A DNA stretch of 64,000 nt from Allobaculum stercoricanis DSM 13633 (GTDB lineage Bacteria > Bacillota_I > Bacilli_A > Erysipelotrichales > Erysipelotrichaceae), in NCBI RefSeq assembly GCF_000384195.1, contig NZ_KB913034.1, positions 210,745 through 274,744 on the forward strand, given 5' to 3'. Shown piece by piece: positions 19,137-26,902 of the stretch. Every line of letters starts with the position of its first letter. Position 1 is the stretch's first letter. The position numbers were made by a program, and so were the translations under genes. The notes beneath the pieces are model-generated. The model saw only the letters and a program-made list of their open reading frames with translations, searched no databases and was not told the DNA's origin.

Positions 19137-19222
19137 CGACGGGCTGCATAAGCAGCAAGATCAAATATATACGAATGGAACAAGTGTATTGATCGTTTGT
19201 TTGTTCCATGGGTTTAACAAGA

Positions 19223-19298
19223 TGGTGACTCGGCAGGGATTCGAACCCTGGACCCCTTGATTAAAAGTCAAGTGCTCTACCAACTGAGCTACCGAGTC
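19223..19298 (-). tRNA. tRNA-Lys (anticodon TTT)
   Basis: Second identical copy of the gene at 18624-18699, with acceptor GACTCGG / CCGAGTC and encoded CCA. Confidence 0.96.
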
Positions 19299-19303
19299 AT
19301 AAA

Positions 19304-19379
<76 letters not shown>

Positions 19380-19382
19380 GAA

Positions 19383-19458
19383 TGGTGGAGGCTAACGGGC
19401 TCGAACCGCTGACCCTCTGCTTGTAAGGCAGATGCTCTCCCAACTGAGCTAAGCCTCC
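19383..19458 (-). tRNA. tRNA-Val (anticodon TAC)
   Basis: Second identical copy of the gene at 18784-18859; first gene of the second cluster. Confidence 0.95.
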
Positions 19459-19477
19459 ATCGCTTAAGTGCCTGATC

Positions 19478-19506
19478 ATAATAACTGAAATCATTGTGCA
19501 ATGCAA
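19478..19506 (-). promoter_or_regulatory. Promoter of the second tRNA cluster
   Basis: Minus-strand TTGCAT, 17-base spacer, TATTAT. Same geometry as the first cluster's promoter but with a weaker -10 and a different spacer. Confidence 0.7.
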
Positions 19507-19730
19507 GTAAATATTTCAAAAAAATTAAAATTTTTTTATTCGCCTATTGAGCCTTAAAATGGAGGAAATAAATCGCAAGCTTTTGAGTGTTGTTTTGCTT
19601 GCTACAAAATTACGATTTGCACGATATGAATCGATTTTTTTGAAATATGACGAATTTGATCGATTGTTTTAATCTTTGTTTTGAACTTGTATGGAACGAT
19701 ATATAAAGTAGGGCAGAAAAGGAGTGGAAT

Positions 19731-20501
19731 ATGGAAAGAAGTAATTTAATAAGCGAAAAGAATATGCAGTTTCCGTCAATTCATGAGGGAAACTTGATTT
19801 TAGTGAATCCAGATTATCCTTGCCAGAGTCAGCCAAGTCGGCTCAGTGAAGTGCGACCTGCTCAAAATACTGTTTTATTAGAAGATCAGGCATCACGTGC
19901 TTTGATGGAATTGTTTGATCGTCTTGAGATCGTGGGTGAAATTGTTTGTTTTGATGGGTATCGAACACAACAACAACAAATTGAGCTTTACCAAAACTCT
20001 TTGGAGGAAAATGGTCAAGAATATACAGAGAAGTTTGTCGCAAAACCAGGATGTAGTGAACATGAATGTGGATTGGCAATTGATTTAGCATTAAATCAAG
20101 ATGACATTGATCCGATTTGCCCATCATTTCCTGATCATGGAATTTGTGGCTTGTTTCGTAAACAAGCGGCAAGTGCTGGATTTATGGAACGATATAAAGA
20201 ATCTAAAAAAGAAATCACCAAGATCAGTGGCGAAGAGTGGCACTTTCGTTATGTGGGAATTCCACATGCCTTAATTATGTTGGAAACTGGATTTTGTTTA
20301 GAAGAATATATTGAGTGGATTCGTAATTATCCACTGACTCGTCACCCACTTTACTATGAGGGGTGGACGATTGGTTATGTCAGCCAAGATATGCCGTTAC
20401 CGAAATTGGATAAAAATTTAGAGTGTTCAATTTCTGGGGATAACGTCAAAGGATGGATTGTGACTTGTGCCGGTCATGTGAAATTTGACACTGTAGAGTA
20501 A
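19731..20501 (+). CDS. VanY/VanXY-like D-Ala-D-Ala carboxypeptidase or dipeptidase
   Basis: This 256-residue zinc peptidase belongs to the LAS (VanY/VanX) group, which trims D-Ala-D-Ala from peptidoglycan precursors or stems. Zinc ligands and catalytic residues are visible: R78 in DGYRTQQQQ, H111 and D118 in SEHECGLAIDLA, and E168/E169 with H171 in GEEWHFRYVG. There is no signal peptide or membrane helix, pointing to a cytosolic VanXY-like enzyme acting on precursors. A C-terminal part (about 185-256) carries the LEEYIEWI pattern and a short extra domain. AAAGGAG precedes the ATG. It leads a three-gene unit with a response regulator and sensor kinase. No resistance ligase gene is nearby. Confidence 0.85.
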   Translation: MERSNLISEKNMQFPSIHEGNLILVNPDYPCQSQPSRLSEVRPAQNTVLLEDQASRALMELFDRLEIVGEIVCFDGYRTQQQQIELYQNSLEENGQEYTEKFVAKPGCSEHECGLAIDLALNQDDIDPICPSFPDHGICGLFRKQAASAGFMERYKESKKEITKISGEEWHFRYVGIPHALIMLETGFCLEEYIEWIRNYPLTRHPLYYEGWTIGYVSQDMPLPKLDKNLECSISGDNVKGWIVTCAGHVKFDTVE

Positions 20502-20517
20502 AAGGGATGGGATCGAT

Positions 20518-21201
20518 ATGAAAATTTTGATTGTTGAAGATGAAAAAAATCTTGCCCAAGCCATTGCTGCAACGCTAAGCGCTCATGCATATAGCGTGGA
20601 TGTCGTTCATGATGGAATTCAAGGGGCACAACAAGCAAGTAGTGGAATTTATGATTTAGTCATTTTAGATGTCATGCTGCCAGGAATGGATGGTTTTGAA
20701 ATTTTAGATGAAGTCCGTTCATTAGCCCCGGAAACACGGGTGATTATGTTGACAGCTCGCTCGGAACTTTCTGATAAGTTAAATGGACTTAAAAATGGGG
20801 CGGATGATTACATGACTAAACCATTCCATATGGAAGAGTTGATTGCGCGTATTGATTTACAGTTGAAAAAAAGCAGTGCTCTACAAAAAGAACGATTAGA
20901 ACTCGGAAATACTTTTTTGGATATGAGCAGTGGGATGTTAGGCGCAAAACAAAGTGGTGAAACGATCGCATTATCGCTTAGAGAATATGCATTGATGGAA
21001 TACTTTTTGAATCATCCGGGGCAAATTTTGTCACGTGATCAAATTTATTCCAAAGTTTGGGGTTGGGATAATGAAATTGAATCCAACAACCTTGAAGCTT
21101 ACTTATCTTTTTTAAGAAAGAAACTGCGTTTAATTGGCAGTGATATCCAAATTAAATCCGTACGGGGAATGGGATATAAGGTTGTAAAAAACGATGCGTG
21201 A
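20518..21201 (+). CDS. OmpR/PhoB-family response regulator
   Basis: This 227-residue regulator has a receiver domain (1-115) and a winged-helix DNA-binding domain (about 130-225). The phosphoacceptor is D51 in LVILDVMLPGMDG; the acidic pair is in VEDEK; the conserved Lys is in YMTKPF. The output domain ends SVRGMGYKV, the usual OmpR wing. It starts 16 bases after the peptidase stop and overlaps the kinase gene by eight bases, so all three are likely co-transcribed. By analogy to VanR, it may control the peptidase in response to cell-wall state; this is inferred from context only. Confidence 0.95.
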   Translation: MKILIVEDEKNLAQAIAATLSAHAYSVDVVHDGIQGAQQASSGIYDLVILDVMLPGMDGFEILDEVRSLAPETRVIMLTARSELSDKLNGLKNGADDYMTKPFHMEELIARIDLQLKKSSALQKERLELGNTFLDMSSGMLGAKQSGETIALSLREYALMEYFLNHPGQILSRDQIYSKVWGWDNEIESNNLEAYLSFLRKKLRLIGSDIQIKSVRGMGYKVVKNDA

Positions 21202-22477
21202 GTTACGTCGTAAAGTTTTTGTCTCACTTTATTCCTTATTTACGGTTTTGATTGTTCTTGTCGTCGGGTTTGCTAGCTACCAATCTTATCGCTCGGCGCA
21301 TGACCGTATGCAACAAACATTAACAATCGTTTCTAAAACAGCGCAAGGAATCGCCAGTTCAACTGAATATGGGCCATGGCTTAGCCCTACTGAGGGTCAA
21401 ATGCCAAGTTTAGATGATCTCGAGGTTATTTCTGAGATGCCTATTTGTTTGGTGATGCTCGATGCGCAAGGAGAGATCTATCGGATTTATATCTCTGATG
21501 TCGTTCATGATGAAATGGTTCGCGAAACAATTTATAAAAGTAAATGGATTGAGAATAATTTCATTCCGCCGACAAAATATATCGGGAACTTATATCGAGA
21601 CCATTTAAGCTGGTCATATGTCTCTGATCGAGCAATCGTGGTGGCTTCAACGGAAGTTTTGCAATCGCATTTATGGACGAGTTTGACGTGGATGCTTGCA
21701 TTTGGGGCTTTATTTGAAACTTTGTTGTTTTTTGTTTGTCGGCGAGCGGCGGATTCAATGATTGCCCCGATTCAACAAATGTTTGAAAAACAAAAACAAT
21801 TCGTTGCAGATGCGAGTCATGAGTTAAAAACTCCGGTGGCCGTGATTTTGGCAAATGCAGAAGCGATGGAACAAGATCACGATGAGCATTGGCTCAAAAA
21901 TATCGAAGAAGAAGCAACACGTATGAATTCGTTGATCACGAATTTGTTAGATTTAACGCGATCTGAACAAACGGATCCTGTTTTAGAACGCGTCAATTTG
22001 AGTCGGTTATTAGAAAAACAAAGCTTGATTATGGAAGCTTCGATGTTTGAAAAAAATCTTGTTTTAGAAGAAGACATTGAGCCTGATTTAATGTGTATGG
22101 CCAATAGCGCAGCGATGCAACAAGTCATTACGATTTTGTTGGATAATGCGATGGAACACTCAGACGGCAAAATTATGGTTAAAGCGAGCAAAAAAGGAAA
22201 AGATATTCAATTTTCAGTATCCAATAGTGGAAAACCGATTCCGCCAGAAGATCGGGAGCGGATTTTTGAACGTTTCTATCGCGCCGATGTAGCACGCAAT
22301 CGTTCGAGTGGACGTTATGGATTAGGGCTTGCGATTGCTAAAAGTATTGTGGATAGCCATCATGGTCGCATTCAAGTGAGTTGTGATGAGGGAATTACCT
22401 CATTCGTTGTCACGCTTAAAATGATCTCTGATATCAATAAAGAGAATAAAAATCGAAGCGTAGATAAAGTTGGATAA
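21194..22477 (+). CDS. Sensor histidine kinase
   Basis: This 427-residue membrane kinase has helices near 10-29 and 163-182 that bracket an extracellular sensor of about 130 residues. It has a dimerisation/phosphotransfer domain with H209 in DASHELKTPVAV, then an ATPase domain with N-box LLDNAMEHS, F-box FERFYRAD and G-box GRYGLGLAIAKS. No HAMP domain is obvious. It overlaps the response regulator and is last in the peptidase operon. The external ligand is unknown; VanS-like sensing of wall damage is one possibility. Confidence 0.95.
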   Translation: MRELRRKVFVSLYSLFTVLIVLVVGFASYQSYRSAHDRMQQTLTIVSKTAQGIASSTEYGPWLSPTEGQMPSLDDLEVISEMPICLVMLDAQGEIYRIYISDVVHDEMVRETIYKSKWIENNFIPPTKYIGNLYRDHLSWSYVSDRAIVVASTEVLQSHLWTSLTWMLAFGALFETLLFFVCRRAADSMIAPIQQMFEKQKQFVADASHELKTPVAVILANAEAMEQDHDEHWLKNIEEEATRMNSLITNLLDLTRSEQTDPVLERVNLSRLLEKQSLIMEASMFEKNLVLEEDIEPDLMCMANSAAMQQVITILLDNAMEHSDGKIMVKASKKGKDIQFSVSNSGKPIPPEDRERIFERFYRADVARNRSSGRYGLGLAIAKSIVDSHHGRIQVSCDEGITSFVVTLKMISDINKENKNRSVDKVG

Positions 22478-22501
22478 AATACACTTCAAAACAAATGTTA
22501 C

Positions 22502-22547
22502 GCCTTGGGTTTGACGAGGAAATAATCGTTAAATTCAAGGCTTTTTT
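22502..22547 (+). terminator. Terminator of the peptidase/two-component operon
   Basis: GCCTTG...CAAGGC stem with G-T extended pairing inward, followed by six T residues. Confidence 0.75.
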
Positions 22548-22597
22548 ATCCTTTTTGGAGCATGTTAGCAAACAGAAAAGAGAGTGCTTACATCAAA

Positions 22598-22627
22598 TTG
22601 ATCGAAAAGATAAGCAAGATTTAGAAT
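22598..22627 (+). promoter_or_regulatory. Putative promoter of the feoAB leader
   Basis: TTGATC at 22598-22603, an 18-base spacer and TAGAAT at 22622-22627. The predicted start near 22634 coincides with the first base of a long inverted repeat. Confidence 0.45.
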
Positions 22628-22633
22628 TTGCTA

Positions 22634-22738
22634 GTTAGTGTATGCTACTTTGCAATTGAAATATCAAGTTAGCAAGAGTAAACTCTGTGTGTTAAATTGG
22701 GTAGTATTCACTAACCTATAATCTTTTAAGAAAGATTA
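22634..22738 (+). promoter_or_regulatory. Candidate structured leader RNA upstream of feoAB
   Basis: GTTAGTGTATGCTAC (22634-22648) can pair with GTAGTATTCACTAAC (22701-22715): 13 Watson-Crick pairs, one G-U and one mismatch. The 52-base interior holds a small AGAGT-AA-ACTCT hairpin with TTAGC/GTTAA below it. A second perfect hairpin AATCTTT-TAAG-AAAGATT follows (22721-22738). It matches no riboswitch known to me. A TATAAT at 22717-22722 is an alternative promoter, in which case the repeat would be a DNA operator. Confidence 0.4.
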
Positions 22739-22833
22739 GAAAAGCTAAAAAACGAGATCAACCAAAATGAAGTGTTTTGAAATGTTATCTGTCTTTTGTT
22801 TAAATAGATAAGTTAAAAAACACAAGGGAAGGG

Positions 22834-23091
22834 ATGATGTTGAATATGACGTTGAAGGAATTAAAGCCTGGGGATCGAGCAAGAGTAACACGGATCAATT
22901 GTCAGGGTGCATTAAAACGCAGAATTATGGATATGGGCGTTACGAAAGGTGTCGAATTACTCGTTCGTAAACTTGCACCATTAGGAGATCCTATGGAAAT
23001 CAATTTGCGGGGTTATGAACTGACAATTCGTAAACAAGAATGCGAAGCAATTGAAGTGGAAATGATTGAGAGAAAGGGAAAGAGATCATGA
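22834..23091 (+). CDS. feoA: Ferrous iron transport protein A
   Basis: This is an 85-residue SH3-like cytosolic protein that supports FeoB-mediated Fe2+ uptake. The family patterns LKELKPGDRARV, RRIMDMGVTKG and the end PMEINLRGYELTIRKQE are all present. Three in-frame ATGs (22834, 22837, 22846) follow AAGGGAAGGG; spacing fits 22837 or 22846 best, so the first residues are uncertain. Its last codons overlap feoB by four bases (ATGA), indicating translational coupling. Confidence 0.93.
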   Translation: MMLNMTLKELKPGDRARVTRINCQGALKRRIMDMGVTKGVELLVRKLAPLGDPMEINLRGYELTIRKQECEAIEVEMIERKGKRS

Positions 23092-25220
23092 TTCGAATTG
23101 CATTAGCAGGAAATCCGAACTCAGGAAAGACAACGCTTTTCAATGTTCTAACCGGATCCAATCAATACGTAGGAAACTGGCCAGGTGTAACTGTCGAGAA
23201 AAAAGAAGGTTGCCTAAAAGGGAACAAAGAAATTGTAATTCAAGATTTACCTGGGATTTATTCACTTTCTCCTTATACCCCTGAAGAAGTCGTTACTCGT
23301 ACTTATTTAATCCATGAAAAACCCAATGCGATTTTGAATATCGTCGACGCATCGAGTCTCGAGAGAAACTTATATTTAACAAGCCAATTGTTAGAACTCG
23401 ATATTCCGGTTGTTGTGGCATTGAACATGATGGATGTCGTTGAAAAACAAAATGAGCGCATTGACCTTCAAGAATTATCCAAACGTCTCGGTTGTCCGGT
23501 CTTTGGGATGTCTGCTGCCAATAATGATGGAATTGAAGCGGCGTCTAAAGCGGTTGTCCGCTTAGTTTTAGAAAATAAAAAACCGATTCCTTCGACGTTT
23601 TCTGAAGAAGTAGAATCTGCTCTTGATCAAATTGAACAACTCTTGCCCATTCAAGAACAGGCACGTTGGTATGCGATCAAAGCGTTCGAAAATGATGAGA
23701 AAGTGTTTGCGGAATTGAGTCTTGAAGACTCTGTTCGTGGTCAAATCAGTAAAATTCGTGAGCAGTTGGAAACGAAATTGGATGATGATAGCGAAAGTAT
23801 CATTACGGACGGGCGATATAATTGGGTCGCTAAAATTTTGCGTGGTGTGTATGAAAAACCTTATAAACATGCCATGACTACATCGGATAAAATTGACCAC
23901 TTTGTCACAAACCGCTGGTTAGCTTTACCTCTATTTGTGATTATTATGGGCTTAGTTTATTACTTGGCGTTATCCACAGTCGGGACTTATATGACGGATT
24001 GGGTGAATGATGTCTTTATTGCCCAATGGTGTCAAGGAGGAATGCGTGCCTTTTTAGAGAGTGTGCATGCATCTGATCAAGTCATCTCATTAGTCGTTGA
24101 TGGAATTATTGGCGGAATCGGTGCGCCGTTAGGGTTCGTTCCGCAGATGGCTATGATCTTCCTTTGTTTATCCTTCTTGGAAGATTGTGGTTACATGAGT
24201 CGAATTGCGTTTATTATGGACCGCATTTTTAGACGCTTCGGTTTAAGTGGTAAATCCTTTATTTCTTTCATGGTTTCCACAGGTTGTGGTGTTCCGGGGA
24301 TTATGTCTGCAAGAACAATTAAAGATGAACGCGATCGGCGAATGACGATGATTGTTACAACATCGATGCCTTGCGGAGCAAAACTGCCTGTCATTTCGTT
24401 ATTTGCGGGAGCGATTTTTGGCAATGATGGTGGTTGGTGGATTGCGTGGGCCACTTATGTCTTTGGAATTATCGCCATTATTTTATCGGCGTTAGTGCTT
24501 AAACATACAAAAATGTTTGCGGGAGAATCTTCGCCATTCATTATGGAACTTCCAGCCTATCATTTACCAAAGATGAAAAACGTCTTACGTCAAACTTGGC
24601 AAAGATGTTGGCACTTCCTTAAAAAAGCGGGAACAATTTTATTCGTATGTTGCGTCATTACATGGGCTTTGGTGTCCTATGGCTTTGGTCCAGATGGATT
24701 TGGCTTAGTTCAAGAAGTAGATCAATCTTTACTTGCTGCGATTGGAAGTTTTATTGCTCCAATCTTTACTCCTCTTGGTTGGGGCAATTGGCAAGCAACA
24801 GCTGCGGGATTATCAGGCTTTGTTGCGAAAGAACAGATTGTTTCGACTATTGGTGTTTTGGCTAATGTCGCAGACGATACGGGATTGGATCCGCAATTAT
24901 GGCAAGCGGTAGGGGTGATGTTCCCAAGTGCAGCGGCAGCAATGTCTTTCTTGTTGTTTAACTTACTTGATGCACCATGCTTGGGTGCAATTTCAACGCT
25001 AGCAAAAGAAATGAATTCTCATAAATGGACAGCGTTTGCGATTGGTTGGCAAATGTTCTATGCATATTCCATTTCATTAGTTGTGTATCAGCTTTGGACA
25101 TGGTTTGCGACGGGAATGTTCGGACTTTGGACGATTATTGCAATTGGCGTGGTTACATTCTATTTGTTTATGATTGTAAAACCGATGAATAAAGTTTCAC
25201 CAAAACAAGCGACAAAATAA
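23088..25220 (+). CDS. feoB: Ferrous iron transporter FeoB
   Basis: This 710-residue inner-membrane Fe2+ importer has an N-terminal G domain (about 1-165): G1 GNPNSGKTTLFN, G2 GVTVE, G3 DLPGIYSL, G4 NMMD. A helical GDI-like linker follows, then a membrane part with two Gate motifs (SRIAFIMDRIFRRFGLSGK...STGCGVPGIM, and the later GFVAKEQIVSTIG). A CGVP-type motif and the TTSMPCGAKLPV segment carry the conserved cysteines. The length is full. It ends in a terminator 55 bases on; feoC is absent. Confidence 0.96.
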   Translation: MIRIALAGNPNSGKTTLFNVLTGSNQYVGNWPGVTVEKKEGCLKGNKEIVIQDLPGIYSLSPYTPEEVVTRTYLIHEKPNAILNIVDASSLERNLYLTSQLLELDIPVVVALNMMDVVEKQNERIDLQELSKRLGCPVFGMSAANNDGIEAASKAVVRLVLENKKPIPSTFSEEVESALDQIEQLLPIQEQARWYAIKAFENDEKVFAELSLEDSVRGQISKIREQLETKLDDDSESIITDGRYNWVAKILRGVYEKPYKHAMTTSDKIDHFVTNRWLALPLFVIIMGLVYYLALSTVGTYMTDWVNDVFIAQWCQGGMRAFLESVHASDQVISLVVDGIIGGIGAPLGFVPQMAMIFLCLSFLEDCGYMSRIAFIMDRIFRRFGLSGKSFISFMVSTGCGVPGIMSARTIKDERDRRMTMIVTTSMPCGAKLPVISLFAGAIFGNDGGWWIAWATYVFGIIAIILSALVLKHTKMFAGESSPFIMELPAYHLPKMKNVLRQTWQRCWHFLKKAGTILFVCCVITWALVSYGFGPDGFGLVQEVDQSLLAAIGSFIAPIFTPLGWGNWQATAAGLSGFVAKEQIVSTIGVLANVADDTGLDPQLWQAVGVMFPSAAAAMSFLLFNLLDAPCLGAISTLAKEMNSHKWTAFAIGWQMFYAYSISLVVYQLWTWFATGMFGLWTIIAIGVVTFYLFMIVKPMNKVSPKQATK

Positions 25221-25275
25221 TTCAACACATATCATTTGAATCTACAAAACGATTCGATACACTCGATATAAAAAT

Positions 25276-25329
25276 GAAAAACCAGGTCAATAAGCAAGAA
25301 ATTATGTTGCGAAATTGATCTGGTTTTTA
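25276..25329 (+). terminator. Terminator of feoAB
   Basis: AAAAACCAGGTCAAT pairs with ATTGATCTGGTTTTT (one G-U pair) around a loop of about 22 bases. Confidence 0.85.
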
Positions 25330-25337
25330 TTGTTGGA

Positions 25338-25366
25338 TTGAGCAAGTTAGAAAGTGTTGATAAAAT
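25338..25366 (+). promoter_or_regulatory. Putative promoter close to the next start codon
   Basis: TTGAGC, 17-base spacer, TAAAAT at 25361-25366. ATG 25374 lies seven bases further, so a leaderless message is possible. Confidence 0.4.
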
Positions 25367-25373
25367 TCAAGTT

Positions 25374-25925
25374 ATGAAAACTTTTCTATCTCGAAGTTGG
25401 CTATGGATCGGCGTGTTATCCTTAGTTTGCTTTACGTTGTGCCCATATGTTGGGTGGTATGCGATCGGAACATTAGCTGTATTTGGCGGAGGCGTTTATA
25501 CAGTGAAAAAAGCAGTAGATCGCAAGAAGAAGATTTTAGAGAACACGGATGTCTTTTCTAAAATGACACGCAAACAAAAAGATGCATTTCTCGCAAATGA
25601 TCACAAAGAAGTGCGATCAATTGAATCGATTTCCAAAATGATGCCTTATTTATGTTTTGTTATTGCGCTATTAAATGGATATACGTATTACTACAACGCG
25701 AAGGCACAAATTGAAGCGGTAGGGATTGCGCAAATCATTCCGACTTCGTTGGCATTACCAATTTTAATTGTAGGCATGGTCTTATGGTTATTGTTTTTTA
25801 TTGGTTTTAGCTTCCGTATGAATGAAACAAAAGTAGATGAAGAACATATCGTTCGTTCTGCTAAAAATGAACACAGTCTTTTAGATCGTTCTGTGCGCGC
25901 CAAAAAAGGAAAGATTAAACGTTAA
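25374..25925 (+). CDS. Membrane protein of unknown function
   Basis: This 183-residue protein has two hydrophobic helices at the N-terminus (about 9-45), a basic cytosolic stretch (KKAVDRKKKILENTD... MTRKQKDAFLAND), a third helix near 83-103, and a fourth near 125-150, then a basic tail. No family was recognised. Start choice is uncertain: neither ATG 25374 nor the upstream TTG 25338 has a ribosome site, but a promoter-like TTGAGC-17-TAAAAT ends just before 25374. It lies between feoAB and tRNA-Gln with its own terminator at 26067. Confidence 0.65.
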   Translation: MKTFLSRSWLWIGVLSLVCFTLCPYVGWYAIGTLAVFGGGVYTVKKAVDRKKKILENTDVFSKMTRKQKDAFLANDHKEVRSIESISKMMPYLCFVIALLNGYTYYYNAKAQIEAVGIAQIIPTSLALPILIVGMVLWLLFFIGFSFRMNETKVDEEHIVRSAKNEHSLLDRSVRAKKGKIKR

Positions 25926-26066
25926 GTTGAGCGCGTGGTCTAAAGAAAAAAAGAAGTTGTCGCAATTCTTGGATTTGATTGTGAAATTGAATTTAAGAAG
26001 ATTGTGCATCTAAAACGGCTTTTAGCTCCTTTTTTAAACAAATCACAAAAATGTTTATTTGCCTTG

Positions 26067-26104
26067 TGTCTGGTTTCTCTTTTGATGAGTGACCAGGCAT
26101 TTTT
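26067..26104 (+). terminator. Terminator of the membrane protein gene
   Basis: TGTCTGGT / ACCAGGCA with one G-U pair and five T residues. The 140 bases between the stop and this hairpin show no other feature. Confidence 0.7.
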
Positions 26105-26213
26105 GCTCTATTGGTATGAATTTTGGTTCTAAGTAAAACTGTGTGGGATTTGTCTTTTGGATTAAAAATTTAAATCTCTTTTTTCGCAAAAGAGAAGAGG
26201 ATCACTTGGAAAT

Positions 26214-26246
26214 AAGAAAAAACCCTTACGTATTTACGTAAGGGTT
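26214..26246 (-). terminator. Terminator of tRNA-Gln
   Basis: AACCCTTACGTA / TACGTAAGGGTT palindromic stem, then six T residues on the minus strand, ten bases past the tRNA. Confidence 0.92.
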
Positions 26247-26256
26247 GAATTTCAAA

Positions 26257-26332
26257 TGGCTGGAGTACCTGGATTCGAACCAGGGAAATGCAGGAGTCAA
26301 AGTCCTGTGCCTTACCGCTTGGCTATACTCCA
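26257..26332 (-). tRNA. tRNA-Gln (anticodon TTG)
   Basis: Acceptor TGGAGTA / TACTCCA, anticodon stem CAGGA/TCCTG with loop CTTTGAC giving TTG, GGTTCGAATCC T-arm, encoded CCA after discriminator G. Confidence 0.96.
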
Positions 26333-26372
26333 ATGAGCTGTTTTTGCTTCGCTTTTTTGCGATTGCCTTTGT

Positions 26373-26401
26373 AGTATAACAAGCCTCTTAGAACGTGTCA
26401 A
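26373..26401 (-). promoter_or_regulatory. Promoter of tRNA-Gln
   Basis: A consensus TTGACA, exact 17-base spacer, TATACT on the minus strand. The -35 overlaps the stop region of the gene at 26388. Confidence 0.88.
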
Positions 26402-26831
26402 ACATCTTTTTAAGTTTTTTTTGCAAATGTTGATGTTGTACTTTTAGTGCAACCTGTAAAATATGTTTGAGAGCAGAAGGGTTGATCCGATGTGTTTGAG
26501 TAAGAAGAAGATCTTGGTCAAATAAAAGCAGTGCGGGACAAATGTATTGACGCCCTGTTCCAAAAACGGGTTTGGATTGGATGCAACCATACGATTGGGC
26601 TATTTCGTTATACGGATGAGAATTGATTGTGATGGGAAAATCAAAATAGTGCTGCAAAGCGTTTTGATCTTCGATTGCACAATCAACAGCGAATTCCATG
26701 TGAATATTTAGTGACTTTAACCATTCGCTGTTGTCTTGTAAAAGGTCTAACTTCTTTAATGCTTGAAAATGAGGTAAAGAAGGTAGAAGAACCAATAGAC
26801 GAAGTGGGTGATGGATTAAAAGTTCTTTCAT
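26388..26831 (-). CDS. Possible thioredoxin/peroxiredoxin-fold protein, uncertain
   Basis: This is a 147-residue protein without signal peptide. The order of strands and the FPITINSHPYNEIAQSYGC and ICPALLLFDQDLLL segments recall the second half of peroxiredoxins (substrate pocket, then a strand naming the fold), but no peroxidatic TxxC motif is visible. The assignment is a guess from fold pattern. The ribosome site is poor (AGG eight bases before ATG). It is divergent from the MreB-like gene with only 71 bases between the starts, and its end underlies the tRNA-Gln promoter. Confidence 0.5.
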   Translation of the reverse strand: MKELLIHHPLRLLVLLPSLPHFQALKKLDLLQDNSEWLKSLNIHMEFAVDCAIEDQNALQHYFDFPITINSHPYNEIAQSYGCIQSKPVFGTGRQYICPALLLFDQDLLLTQTHRINPSALKHILQVALKVQHQHLQKKLKKMFDTF

Positions 26832-26902
26832 GAAATACCTGTACTTTGGTTATACTAAAACTAAAGCAAATAAACATCAAGCAAAAACACGGAGGTGAAA
26901 GC

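Noticed and set aside
18983..19192. 69-codon plus-strand frame between the tRNA clusters
   Set aside because: It crosses the minus-strand terminator of the second tRNA cluster, lacks a ribosome site and has no coding character.
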